From the NCBI RefSeq assembly GCF_000429085.1, contig NZ_AUBE01000013.1, forward strand, positions 62,001-126,000: a stretch of 64,000 bases of DNA, read 5' to 3'. The DNA is from Streptomyces flavidovirens DSM 40150 (GTDB lineage: Bacteria; Actinomycetota; Actinomycetes; Streptomycetales; Streptomycetaceae). A program made the translations under genes and the position numbers. Positions within the stretch are counted from its first letter, which is position 1. Each line of letters opens with the position of its first letter. The notes beneath the pieces were generated by a model. That model saw only the letters and a list, made by a program, of their open reading frames with translations, did no database searches and had not been told where the DNA came from. Positions 25,940-33,522 of the stretch are shown here, one piece after another.

Positions 25940-26572
25940 GTGCCGGACGACGTGGGGGGCAGGCCGTTCCAGGACGGCTGGGACCCTGAGGACCCTGTCG
26001 ACCGCGGAGGCGCGGACGAGGACTTCGCTTCCGTGGTGTTCGACGAGGACTTCGTACGGGCCGCCGAGGTCCATGAACCGACCGCGGTCGAGCGGCTGTT
26101 GGCCGCCGCCCAGGCGCGGGCCGAGGCGGAGGCGACCAGGGCGAGGGCCGGCAAGCTCTCCCCGGACGACGACCTCTGCGACGAGGGGTACGGCGACGGG
26201 TACGGCGCCCGGGAACCCGGCCACGACGGCGCGTACGGCCCGCTGGACGGCGACGACGAGTACGACGACGGCGCGGGCCCGTACGGGCGGCACGGCGGCG
26301 CTCTGCGCCCGTACCGGGGCCATGCGCGCTGGCACCGGCCCGTGGCCTGGTTGCTGGCCCTGCTGATGGGCATCGGGATGGTGGCGCTCGCCTTCACGGC
26401 GGTCTACCGGGGGGCGGCCTCCGGGGGACGGCACGACCAGGTGCCGCTGCCCGCGACGAGCGACAACTCCAGGCCGGGCGGCAACTCCCGGCCGGGCGGT
26501 CCGGGCGGCCCCTCCGCCTCCGCGGAGTACACCGCGCCCGCCGCGTCCGCCGTTCCGCGCACCGCGCCCTGA
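25940..26572 (+). CDS. Single-pass membrane protein with VVFDExFVRAA motif (1)
   Basis: A 210-aa protein of unknown function. The cytosolic N-terminal part (1-130) is acidic (Asp/Glu/Gly/Tyr-rich) and carries the motif ASVVFDEDFVRAAEVHEPTAVERL at about residues 30-53. One hydrophobic helix (about 134-155) is followed by a Pro/Ser/Gly-rich outer tail of 55 residues. The same motif occurs in the next gene product, so the two are diverged relatives. GTG 25940 is 6 nt after TACGCT (25928-25933), another likely leaderless start. The neighbourhood (cell-wall genes, LCP protein downstream) and my recollection that the S. coelicolor neighbours (SCO2583/SCO2584) were linked to spore-wall synthesis suggest, but do not show, a wall-related role. 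Confidence 0.75.
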   Translation: MPDDVGGRPFQDGWDPEDPVDRGGADEDFASVVFDEDFVRAAEVHEPTAVERLLAAAQARAEAEATRARAGKLSPDDDLCDEGYGDGYGAREPGHDGAYGPLDGDDEYDDGAGPYGRHGGALRPYRGHARWHRPVAWLLALLMGIGMVALAFTAVYRGAASGGRHDQVPLPATSDNSRPGGNSRPGGPGGPSASAEYTAPAASAVPRTAP

Positions 26573-26681
26573 GGGGCCGCCGGGTCCGGGTCTCCCAGAG
26601 CCACGCTCCGTGGGGGAAGTCGTCACAACTTGTCGCGCACCAGGGCGTTTACGATCCCCTCCGCCGACCTACCCTGAAGGT

Positions 26682-27806
26682 ATGGCAGGGCACGGAGAGC
26701 CACCTGAGGGGGCACCCGAGGGCCTCCCTGGTGGCAGCGACGACGAGTACCGGTCCGTCGTCTTCGACGAATCGTTCGTGCGGGCTGCCCGCCTCCAGGA
26801 GTACTCCGCACAGGAGCGGATGGACGACCACGAGAAGGCCGTGCGCAGCCGGCCCGCGTGGGCGGTCCGTGACGGGCGCGGCGGCCGCCGCAGGGGAGCC
26901 GGGCCGATGCAGGCGCTGGTGCTCGTCCTGCTGGTCGCGATCGCCTTCGGTACGGCGATCTACATGGGCGTACGCCACCCCTACCAGCCGCCGGCGGCCA
27001 CGCGGGCGGGGCTGCTGCGGACCACGGTGATACCGCTGGCTCCGGAGGGCACGGTGCCGGGCGGCGCGCCCGCCGACCTCTTCGAGCACAGTCCGGCCGC
27101 GCAGTTCCGCACGGGCGCCGAGGGCATCACCCTGCCGCCCGCGCGGCGCACCGCCCACTTCTCGGAGGGACAGGTGATGGCCGCGCTGACCATCGCGAAG
27201 GACTACCTCGTCGAGTCGTCCCTCGATCCGGGCGTACTGAACGGCTCCACGGCCCGCCCGGTGCGCTCGCTCCTCGACCCCGACCAGCTGACGCAGTTCG
27301 ACCGCAGCTTCGACGCACCGGCCGGCGACGGACGGCACGCGGCCACGGGCTGGCTGGTCCGCTTCGACCCGGCCAAGGTCACGCTCGCGCGCGGCTCCCA
27401 GCCCCGCGTGCAGGGGGTCCTGCACGTCGAGGAGACCGAGTCCGGCCGTCTCGCGGTGACCTCGGACCACACCTTCGTGTACGCGCTGCGTCCCGCCGAA
27501 GCCGCTGCCGGTGACGCGCGGGCGGACGGCGCGTCGCTGTTCACGGTCCGCAGAGAGCTGCACTTCCGCTTCGACCGCGACGACCTGCGGATGCACCGGG
27601 CCGAGCTGCTCGTCTCGTACGTCCAGGCCGGGCCCCAGGCCTGCTCGGCCGACGCGGTGAGTCACCTGCGGCCGGTGCTCGCCGGGCAGCGGGCCAAGGC
27701 CGACGGGCCCGCCGCGACCGACCCGTACGCGACGGGTCCTGCCACGGCGGCCCTGTGCGGCACGCTCGCGCCGGGCGCGCTGCCCAGCCCGAGGGGCGGC
27801 GGCTAG
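26682..27806 (+). CDS. Single-pass membrane protein with VVFDExFVRAA motif (2)
   Basis: A 374-aa bitopic membrane protein. The short cytosolic part holds YRSVVFDESFVRAARLQEYSAQERM (about residues 23-47), matching the motif of the preceding gene product. A transmembrane helix lies at about 76-96. The extracytoplasmic domain (about 100-374) is folded-looking, with SEGQVMAALTIAKDYLVESSLDPGVL and a pair of cysteines near residues 325 and 359. I recognise it as a conserved Streptomyces protein of unknown function, probably the SCO2584 counterpart. ATG 26682 stands 6 nt after TACCCT (26670-26675). The TAG stop overlaps the stop codon of the convergent M48 gene in a shared CTAG. Confidence 0.8.
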   Translation: MAGHGEPPEGAPEGLPGGSDDEYRSVVFDESFVRAARLQEYSAQERMDDHEKAVRSRPAWAVRDGRGGRRRGAGPMQALVLVLLVAIAFGTAIYMGVRHPYQPPAATRAGLLRTTVIPLAPEGTVPGGAPADLFEHSPAAQFRTGAEGITLPPARRTAHFSEGQVMAALTIAKDYLVESSLDPGVLNGSTARPVRSLLDPDQLTQFDRSFDAPAGDGRHAATGWLVRFDPAKVTLARGSQPRVQGVLHVEETESGRLAVTSDHTFVYALRPAEAAAGDARADGASLFTVRRELHFRFDRDDLRMHRAELLVSYVQAGPQACSADAVSHLRPVLAGQRAKADGPAATDPYATGPATAALCGTLAPGALPSPRGGG

Positions 27807-28873
27807 CTCTTGCCCGTGTCGTCGGCGCTGCCGTTGCTGGTGCTGCCGCTGCCGCCGCCGGTGAACCGGTCCCGCAGCTTGCCGCCCAGGTCGCCCGCAC
27901 CGCCCGCGATGTCGCCGACGAGCTTCATCAGCGGGTCCTTGCTCGTGCGTACCGTGTCGGCGTAGTGCGACGCGGACTCGCGGAAGGAGTCCGTCACGGA
28001 GGTGTCGCCGTCCTCGTCGCGCTTCGGGTAGTGGCCGTCCATGATCCGCTGGTAGTCGCGGCTCTCCGCCCACTTCTTCAGCTCGGCGGCCCGCACCGTG
28101 GTGAACGGGTGCGAGCGCGGCAGCACGTTGAGGATCTTCAGCACGGAGTCGCGCAGGTCGCCGCCCGCCTCGTACTCCTCGGCCTGCTCCAGGAACGCGT
28201 CCACGTTCATCTCGTGCAGGTGGTTACCACCGGCAATCTTCATCAAGCCGCGCATCGACGCCTGGAGGTCCTGGCCGACCAGCAGACCGGCGCGGTCGGC
28301 GGAGAGCTCCGACTTGCGGAACCACTCGCGCAGCGCCGTCACGATCGCCATGATCGCGATGTTGCCCAGCGGGATCCAGGCGACCTTGAGCGCCAGGTTC
28401 GTGAGGAAGAGGAGGATCGTGCGGTAGACGGAGTGGCCGGACAGGGCGTGGCCCACCTCGTGACCGACGACCGCCCGCATCTCCTCCTCGTCGAGCAGCT
28501 CGACCAGGCCCGTGGTGACCACGATGATCGGCTCGTCGAGACCGATGCACATGGCATTGGGCTTCGGGTCCTGCGTCACGTACATCGGAGGGACCTTCTT
28601 CAGGTCCAGGATGTAGCAGGCGTCCAGCAGCATCGCGTGCAGATGGGCGAACTGGGCCTCGCCCACCCGCACCGAGTCGGACAGGAAGAGCAGCCGCAGA
28701 CTGCGCTCGGGAAGCAGCCCGCTCATCGCCTTGAACACCGTGTCGAACCCGGTCAGCTTGCGCAGGGCCACCAGGGCCGAGCGGTCCGCCGGATGCTCGT
28801 ACGCGCGGGACGAGATGTCCGGGAAGCGCCGGCGATTGCGGCTCGGTACGTTCTCGTGCTTGCCGTCGGTCAT
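27803..28873 (-). CDS. M48-family zinc metallopeptidase
   Basis: A 356-aa M48 peptidase with the zinc-binding HEVGH motif within VVGHEVGHALSGHSVYRT and a downstream glutamate region SELSADRAG, typical of M48 enzymes (HtpX/Oma1/Ste24 relatives). Hydrophobic segments flank the active site (for example TILLFLTNLALKVAWIPLG), so it is likely membrane-associated. The C-terminal 80 residues are Ser/Gly/Asp-rich. ATG 28873 has AGGGGG 8 nt upstream. It is convergent with the preceding gene, with no space for a terminator. Confidence 0.88.
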   Translation of the reverse strand: MTDGKHENVPSRNRRRFPDISSRAYEHPADRSALVALRKLTGFDTVFKAMSGLLPERSLRLLFLSDSVRVGEAQFAHLHAMLLDACYILDLKKVPPMYVTQDPKPNAMCIGLDEPIIVVTTGLVELLDEEEMRAVVGHEVGHALSGHSVYRTILLFLTNLALKVAWIPLGNIAIMAIVTALREWFRKSELSADRAGLLVGQDLQASMRGLMKIAGGNHLHEMNVDAFLEQAEEYEAGGDLRDSVLKILNVLPRSHPFTTVRAAELKKWAESRDYQRIMDGHYPKRDEDGDTSVTDSFRESASHYADTVRTSKDPLMKLVGDIAGGAGDLGGKLRDRFTGGGSGSTSNGSADDTGKS

Positions 28874-29077
28874 GGATGGCCCCCTGTCTACGAGTGTTTC
28901 CCGTCCCCCGGACTGGCCTCAGCGTATGTGCTCGAATCCGCTCGCGTGCGGCGCGCTCGGCCGGTTCCTGGAGCCGGACACTGCGTGAACGACTGAGTCG
29001 GCGTGAGCGTGCCCGTACCGCCCGCATACGATGTCCGCGAAGTCTCCGCTCCGACTCCCGGATAGGTCCTGCCGCAG

Positions 29078-29245
29078 ATGAGCCTCCACAGCACCGCTGT
29101 CTCCCTTGTGTCCCTCGCCTCCGGTGAGGGCGGCGAGCACGGCGGGAACCACGAATCCCTCAACCCGTACCTCACCGGCGGCGGCGCGCTCCTCGCGCTC
29201 CTGATCCTGCTGTGGATCACCACGCGTTTCAACCGCGACCGCTGA
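29078..29245 (+). CDS. Small single-pass membrane protein upstream of nadD
   Basis: A 55-aa open frame running from ATG 29078 to TGA 29243-29245. The product has a polar N-terminal half containing His/Gly/Glu residues (GEGGEHGGNHESLNPYLTGGG), then one strongly hydrophobic helix (ALLALLILLWITTRF) ending in a basic NRDR tail, so the C-terminus should face the cytosol. I recall similar 45-60 residue proteins directly before nadD in other Streptomyces. Function is unknown. No clear Shine-Dalgarno precedes the ATG. Confidence 0.7.
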   Translation: MSLHSTAVSLVSLASGEGGEHGGNHESLNPYLTGGGALLALLILLWITTRFNRDR

Positions 29246-29283
29246 GGCGGGGCCGCTGGACGGGGCCAGTAGGCTCTGCACGC

Positions 29284-29898
29284 ATGGGAGAGCAGCAAAG
29301 GCCGGGCCGTACCGGGAAGCGCCGGCTCGGCGTGATGGGCGGGACGTTCGATCCGATCCATCACGGACACCTGGTGGCCGCCAGTGAGGTGGCCGCCCAG
29401 TTCCACCTCGACGAGGTGGTGTTCGTACCGACCGGGCAGCCGTGGCAGAAGAGCCACAAGCATGTCTCCCCGGCCGAGGACCGCTATCTGATGACGGTCA
29501 TCGCGACGGCGTCCAACCCGCAGTTCTCGGTGAGCCGGATCGACATCGACCGCGGCGGTCCGACGTACACCATCGACACGCTGCGGGACCTGCGCGAGCT
29601 GAACAGCGACTCGGACCTCTTCTTCATCACCGGCGCCGACGCGCTCGCCCAGATCCTCACCTGGCGGGACGCGGAGGAGCTGTTCTCGCTCTCCCACTTC
29701 ATCGGTGTGACCAGGCCCGGCCACGACCTCACGGACGACGGGCTGCCCAAGGGCGGTGTCTCCCTGGTCGAGGTGCCGGCGCTGGCTATCTCGTCGACCG
29801 ACTGCCGGGCGAGGGTCGCGGCGGGTGAGCCTGTCTGGTATCTCGTTCCGGACGGTGTGGTCCGCTACATCGACAAGCGCGCGCTGTACCGCGACTGA
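29284..29898 (+). CDS. nadD: Nicotinate-nucleotide adenylyltransferase
   Basis: A 204-aa enzyme that adenylates nicotinate mononucleotide in NAD synthesis. The signature GGTFDPIHHGHL (nucleotidyltransferase HxGH) and the C-terminal ISSTDCR (S/T-rich ATP-binding motif, ISSTxxR) are both intact. ATG 29284 lies 8 nt after TAGGCT (29270-29275), consistent with a leaderless mRNA. A start at the internal ATG of the VMGG block would remove part of the first strand and is unlikely. It is followed by the LCP gene, rsfS and a phosphatase, the common actinobacterial order. Confidence 0.96.
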   Translation: MGEQQRPGRTGKRRLGVMGGTFDPIHHGHLVAASEVAAQFHLDEVVFVPTGQPWQKSHKHVSPAEDRYLMTVIATASNPQFSVSRIDIDRGGPTYTIDTLRDLRELNSDSDLFFITGADALAQILTWRDAEELFSLSHFIGVTRPGHDLTDDGLPKGGVSLVEVPALAISSTDCRARVAAGEPVWYLVPDGVVRYIDKRALYRD

Positions 29899-29949
29899 GC
29901 GGTCGGCCCGGCCGTACGGGGAGCACAGACAAGCAGGGAGAGGGCACCG

Positions 29950-31593
29950 GTGAACGACCGACAGTACCCGTACGACCCGTACGCGCAGGATCCGTATGCC
30001 CAGCAGCCGGAGATCATCGGCTACGACGCGTACGGGCAGCCGGTGTACCAGCAGGCGCAGCAGCAGGGCCGGCCGCAGGACCGGCAGCAGTACGACGCGC
30101 CGCAGCAGCAGGCGTACGGCTACGACCCGTACGCCCAGCAGCAGCCGTCGTACGACCCGTACGCGCAGCAGCCCCAGCAGGAGCAACAGCACCAGCAACA
30201 GCAGCAGTACGGGTACGTCGACACCGCTCAGCAGCAGTGGATTCCGCAGCAGCAGGCCGCTCCCGCCCCTGTCGCCGAGCCGGAGCCGGAGCCGGCCCCC
30301 GAGCCCGCTGTCGTGCCCGAGCAGCGCCGCCCCAAGAACGAGTACGCGACCGAGCAGTTCTCCTTCGTCGAAGAGCCGGACGAGAACTCCGAAGACGTCA
30401 TCGACTGGCTGAAGTTCACCGAGAGCCGCACCGAGCGCCGCGAGGAAGCCAGGCGCCGCGGACGCAACCGCGTCGTCGCCCTGGTCGTCGCCGTCGCCCT
30501 CGTCCTCGCGGGTGGTGTCGGCTACCTCTGGTACGCGGGCCTGTTGCCCGGCCTCTCCGGCAAGAAGGACGCTCCGGGCACGGCGTCGGGTCCGCAGAAG
30601 CGCGACGTGATCGCGGTGCACCTGCACACCACCAAGGGCGCCACCTCGACCGTGCTGCTCGTGGACAACACCACCACCCGGCAGGGCACCACCGTTCTGC
30701 TCCCGAACTCGCTCTCCGTCGCGAACGACGACGGCACCACGACCACGCTCGCCAAGTCGGTCGACGACGACGGCTCGGCGGGCACGCGCGAGGCGATCGG
30801 TTCCGTACTCGGGACGAAGATCGGCGGCACCTGGCGGCTCGACACTCCCTACCTGGAGAACCTCGTCGAGCTGGTCGGCAACATCGACATCGACACCGAC
30901 ACCGATGTACCCGACACCAAGAAGGGCGCGACGCCCGTGGTGAGGCAGGGCAAGCAGCAGACGCTGAGCGGCCGGATGGCCGTCGCGTACGCCACCTACC
31001 GGGCGCCGGGCGAGGACGAGGACGAGCAGCTCCAGCGGTTCGGGCAGGTCATGCAGGGCGTACTGAAGAAGATCTCGGACGACCCGCAGGCCGCGACCAC
31101 GACCGTCCGCACCCTGGCGCAGATCCTCGACCCCTCGCTGCGGGAGAAGGACCTCGGCGCCTCGCTCGCCAAGCTCGCCGGCCACGCCAAGCGCGGCGCG
31201 TACAAGACGGCGCTGCTGCCGGTGCAGCCCGACGGCAAGCTGAGTGATTCCGCCGCCGACAGTGTGGTGAAGGACATCCTCGGCGGCTCGGCGAGCAGCC
31301 CGGAGCAGGGCGCGGCCGTGCGGGTCGGCGTCCGCAACGCGAACGGGAACACGGACGCCAACGAGGCCGCCAGGATCGCCCTGGTCAACGGTGGCTACAC
31401 GTTCGTGGACTCCGGCGCCGCACCCGCGGTCCTTACGTCGTCGCAGGTCAGCTATGGCGACGCGGCTCAGAAGGCCACGGCCGAAGAGGTCGCGAAAACG
31501 CTGGGCCTGCCGGCGGACGCGGTCCGCAAGGGCAAGGCGGCCGCGAACGCCGATGTGACGGTCGTACTGGGCCAGGACTTCGACGTGCGGTAA
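29950..31593 (+). CDS. Divergent LCP (LytR-CpsA-Psr) family protein, PdtA-like
   Basis: A 547-aa type II membrane protein. Residues 1-100 are a Tyr/Gln/Pro-rich cytosolic tail with repeated YDPYAQQ units; a Pro/Glu segment follows; the transmembrane helix is about 174-197. Outside lie an LCP-type domain (about 218-380) and a LytR_C domain (about 456-545, starting VRVGVRNANGN). LCP enzymes transfer polyprenyl-linked glycopolymers such as teichoic acid to peptidoglycan. The LCP core is divergent: the usual RSDTMML-type strand reads TTKGATSTVLLVD and the RxRxxxxGDxxRxxRQQ region reads YATYRAPGEDEDEQLQRFGQVM. In S. coelicolor the protein at this position, PdtA (SCO2578), was reported to matter for sporulation and tip growth. 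GTG 29950 follows AGGGAGAGGGC. Confidence 0.85.
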   Translation: MNDRQYPYDPYAQDPYAQQPEIIGYDAYGQPVYQQAQQQGRPQDRQQYDAPQQQAYGYDPYAQQQPSYDPYAQQPQQEQQHQQQQQYGYVDTAQQQWIPQQQAAPAPVAEPEPEPAPEPAVVPEQRRPKNEYATEQFSFVEEPDENSEDVIDWLKFTESRTERREEARRRGRNRVVALVVAVALVLAGGVGYLWYAGLLPGLSGKKDAPGTASGPQKRDVIAVHLHTTKGATSTVLLVDNTTTRQGTTVLLPNSLSVANDDGTTTTLAKSVDDDGSAGTREAIGSVLGTKIGGTWRLDTPYLENLVELVGNIDIDTDTDVPDTKKGATPVVRQGKQQTLSGRMAVAYATYRAPGEDEDEQLQRFGQVMQGVLKKISDDPQAATTTVRTLAQILDPSLREKDLGASLAKLAGHAKRGAYKTALLPVQPDGKLSDSAADSVVKDILGGSASSPEQGAAVRVGVRNANGNTDANEAARIALVNGGYTFVDSGAAPAVLTSSQVSYGDAAQKATAEEVAKTLGLPADAVRKGKAAANADVTVVLGQDFDVR

Positions 31594-31661
31594 TCCCGTC
31601 GGGGCTGTCGGCGGTCCGTGAGACCCTGGAGGTATCTCTGACCGCCGACGAAAGCCTGCTA

Positions 31662-32099
31662 GTGACCGCCACTGACCGTTCCATCGAGCTCATCAACGCC
31701 GCCGCTCAGGCGGCCGCCGACCGGCTCGCGCACGACATCATCGCTTACGACGTCAGCGATGTGCTGTCCATCACCGACGCCTTCCTGGTCGCCTCGGCGC
31801 CCAACGACCGCCAGGTCAAGTCGATCGTCGACGAGATCGAGGAGCGGCTGAACAAGGACCTCGGCGTGAAGCCCGTGCGTCGCGAGGGCGACCGCGAGGC
31901 CCGCTGGGTGCTCCTCGACTACGTCGACATCGTGGTCCACGTCCAGCACAGCGAGGAGCGTGTCTTCTACGCGCTGGAGCGCCTGTGGAAGGACTGCCCC
32001 GAGATCAAGCTGCCCGAGGACGCCGTCAAGACGCGGGGCGCGGCCGAGGAGCACGCCAAGCTGCGTGCGGCCGGTGAAGTGGACGGAGACCTGAGCTGA
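31662..32099 (+). CDS. rsfS: Ribosome silencing factor RsfS
   Basis: A 145-aa RsfS/Iojap protein that binds L14 and blocks joining of ribosomal subunits when nutrients are short. Core motifs are IAYDVSDVLSITDAFLVASAPNDRQVKSI and REGDREARWVLLDYVDIVVHVQHSEERVFYALERLW. The C-terminal 25 residues are a charged extension. The start is GTG 31662 with weak ribosome-binding sequence. The TGA stop (32097-32099) overlaps the CTG start of the next gene as CTGA. Confidence 0.95.
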   Translation: MTATDRSIELINAAAQAAADRLAHDIIAYDVSDVLSITDAFLVASAPNDRQVKSIVDEIEERLNKDLGVKPVRREGDREARWVLLDYVDIVVHVQHSEERVFYALERLWKDCPEIKLPEDAVKTRGAAEEHAKLRAAGEVDGDLS

Positions 32100-32770
32100 A
32101 CGGCAGCGACACCGGCACCGGCACCGTCAAGAGGAGCCGGGGCCGCCGCATCGTCCTGTGGCGGCACGGCCAGACGTCCTGGAACCTGGAGCGCCGCTTC
32201 CAGGGCAGCACCGACATCGAGCTGACCGAGACCGGCGTCGCCCAGGCGCGCCGGGCCGCCAGGCTGCTCGCCTCCCTGAAGCCGGACGCGATGATCGCGT
32301 CCGACCTGAAGCGGGCGGCGGCCACGGCCGGCGAGCTGGCTGCCCTGACCGGCCTCGATGTGACGCACGACGCCGCGCTGCGCGAGACGTACGCGGGTGC
32401 CTGGCAGGGGCTGACCCACGACGAGATCATCGGGCAGTTCGGCGAGCAGTACGCGGCGTGGAAGCGCGGTGAGCCGGTGCGGCGCGGTGGGGGCGAGCTG
32501 GAGACCGAGGTCGCCGACCGGGCGGCTCCTGTCGTGCTCGCGCACGCCGACAAGCTGGCCGACAACGGCACGCTGGTCGTCGTCAGCCACGGAGGCACCA
32601 TCCGCACCACCATCGGCCGGCTCCTGGGTCTGGAGTCGTACCACTGGGAGGGCCTCGGCGGGCTTTCCAACTGCTGCTGGTCGGTGCTGGGCGAAGGCGC
32701 CCGCGGCTGGCGGCTGCTGGAGCACAACGCCGGGACGCTCCCGGAACCGGTGCTCGGCGACGACGACTGA
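32096..32770 (+). CDS. Histidine phosphatase (phosphoglycerate-mutase-like), CTG start
   Basis: A 224-aa cytoplasmic phosphatase of the histidine-phosphatase superfamily. The catalytic motif LWRHGQTSWNLERRFQG lies at about residues 21-37; the proton donor region is LRETYAGAWQGLTHDEI and the second histidine is in VVSHGGTIRTT. There is no ATG, GTG or TTG in frame before the catalytic RHG; the first is ATG 32291, far inside the enzyme. The only sensible start is CTG 32096, which overlaps the rsfS stop as CTGA and has GGAG 7 nt upstream. The substrate is unknown. A rsfS-linked phosphatase is typical of actinobacteria. Confidence 0.9.
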   Translation: MNGSDTGTGTVKRSRGRRIVLWRHGQTSWNLERRFQGSTDIELTETGVAQARRAARLLASLKPDAMIASDLKRAAATAGELAALTGLDVTHDAALRETYAGAWQGLTHDEIIGQFGEQYAAWKRGEPVRRGGGELETEVADRAAPVVLAHADKLADNGTLVVVSHGGTIRTTIGRLLGLESYHWEGLGGLSNCCWSVLGEGARGWRLLEHNAGTLPEPVLGDDD

Positions 32771-32775
32771 CGGAT

Positions 32776-32805
32776 TTCACTTTCTGGCAGGTCGCAGGCT
32801 AAAGT
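32776..32805 (+). promoter_or_regulatory. Promoter of the first tRNA-Ala gene
   Basis: TTCACT (32776-32781) and TAAAGT (32800-32805) are spaced 18 bp, placing initiation about 30 nt before the mature 5' end. Confidence 0.5.
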
Positions 32806-32840
32806 TCTTCTTGTTCGCAGCGCACAGCGCACAGAACAGC

Positions 32841-32913
32841 GGGGCTATAGCTCAGTTGGTAGAGCGCCTGCATGGCATGCAGGAGGTCAGGAGTTCAATT
32901 CTCCTTAGCTCCA
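32841..32913 (+). tRNA. tRNA-Ala (anticodon GGC), copy 1
   Basis: A 73-nt cloverleaf. The acceptor stem GGGGCTA pairs with TAGCTCC (one G·U), the D stem is GCTC/GAGC, the anticodon stem is CCTGC/GCAGG with loop ATGGCAT (anticodon GGC at 32874-32876), and the T stem AGGAG/CTCCT closes a TTCAATT loop. The discriminator is A; CCA is not encoded. It decodes GCC and GCU. A terminator follows directly. Confidence 0.97.
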
Positions 32914-32920
32914 CAATCGG

Positions 32921-32952
32921 ATCCCGGTTCCTCCTCCAGGAGGGACCGGGAT
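32921..32952 (+). terminator. Terminator of tRNA-Ala copy 1
   Basis: Fifteen-base arms (32921-32935 and 32938-32952) with one G·U pair, followed by a T-rich run. They begin 8 nt after the tRNA. Confidence 0.8.
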
Positions 32953-33186
32953 TTCTCGTTGCACACCGGCCAGTTGGCCGCCGTTGCGGCCTCCGTGGCG
33001 CTGTTCAGGGCCAGTTGCACGCGTACGGGAATGTGCTGTGGGTATGCGACCTTGCACCGGCCCCCGCGTCGATCTTCGGCACTGCGGCCGGCCTTCTGCG
33101 CACACGCCACTGACCCCCCTTGCGGAGCCATGGCAGAATCGGACCCGCCGGAGGGGGACGACGGTCTGATGGGGAGGGAGAGCGCG

Positions 33187-33285
33187 ATGCCCGCGAGCAT
33201 CCTCGATGCGGTCCGTGGTCTGCCCGGCAGCGACAACGGAGGTATCGCGTACGTGTGCACGGCCTGCCGCCACAGCTGGAACTGA
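33187..33285 (+). CDS. Tiny CxxC protein
   Basis: A 32-aa open frame from ATG 33187, behind a strong GGAGGGAG ribosome-binding site at 6-7 nt, to TGA 33283-33285. The product begins MPASILDAVRGLPGSDN and ends IAYVCTACRHSWN, with a single CxxC near its C-terminus. An in-frame ATG at 33130 would give 51 aa but has GGAG only 2 nt away. The next gene starts at the very next base, so the two are almost certainly coupled. Function unknown; a lone CxxC could bind metal when dimerised or paired with the neighbour. Confidence 0.65.
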   Translation: MPASILDAVRGLPGSDNGGIAYVCTACRHSWN

Positions 33286-33522
33286 GTGATGGGCGCACAC
33301 AGGCGGAAATGCGACTGGTGCGGCAGTGGCACGCCCATCGTCAGGGACATGGAACCGGTCAACGCCGACTACCAGTACTGGTGCGAGGAATGCGCCCGGG
33401 CGCTGATCATAAAAGGCGACCCCATCGAGACGTACCGCGAACTCGAAGGGGAGCCGATCTACGGCCGGCTGCTCGACGAGCACTGCACGCTCAAGCGCTT
33501 CTATTCGTTCGCCACAGCGTGA
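33286..33522 (+). CDS. Small zinc-ribbon-like protein
   Basis: A 78-aa protein with two CxxC knuckles (CDWCGSG about residue 9 and CEECAR about residue 33), a zinc-ribbon arrangement, and a C-terminal helical region. The GTG at 33286 follows the previous stop with no gap, and ATG 33289 is the next codon. The last 32 nt overlap the end of the convergent GT87 gene. I recognise no family. Zinc ribbons of this size often bind RNA, DNA or a partner protein. Confidence 0.7.
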   Translation: MMGAHRRKCDWCGSGTPIVRDMEPVNADYQYWCEECARALIIKGDPIETYRELEGEPIYGRLLDEHCTLKRFYSFATA

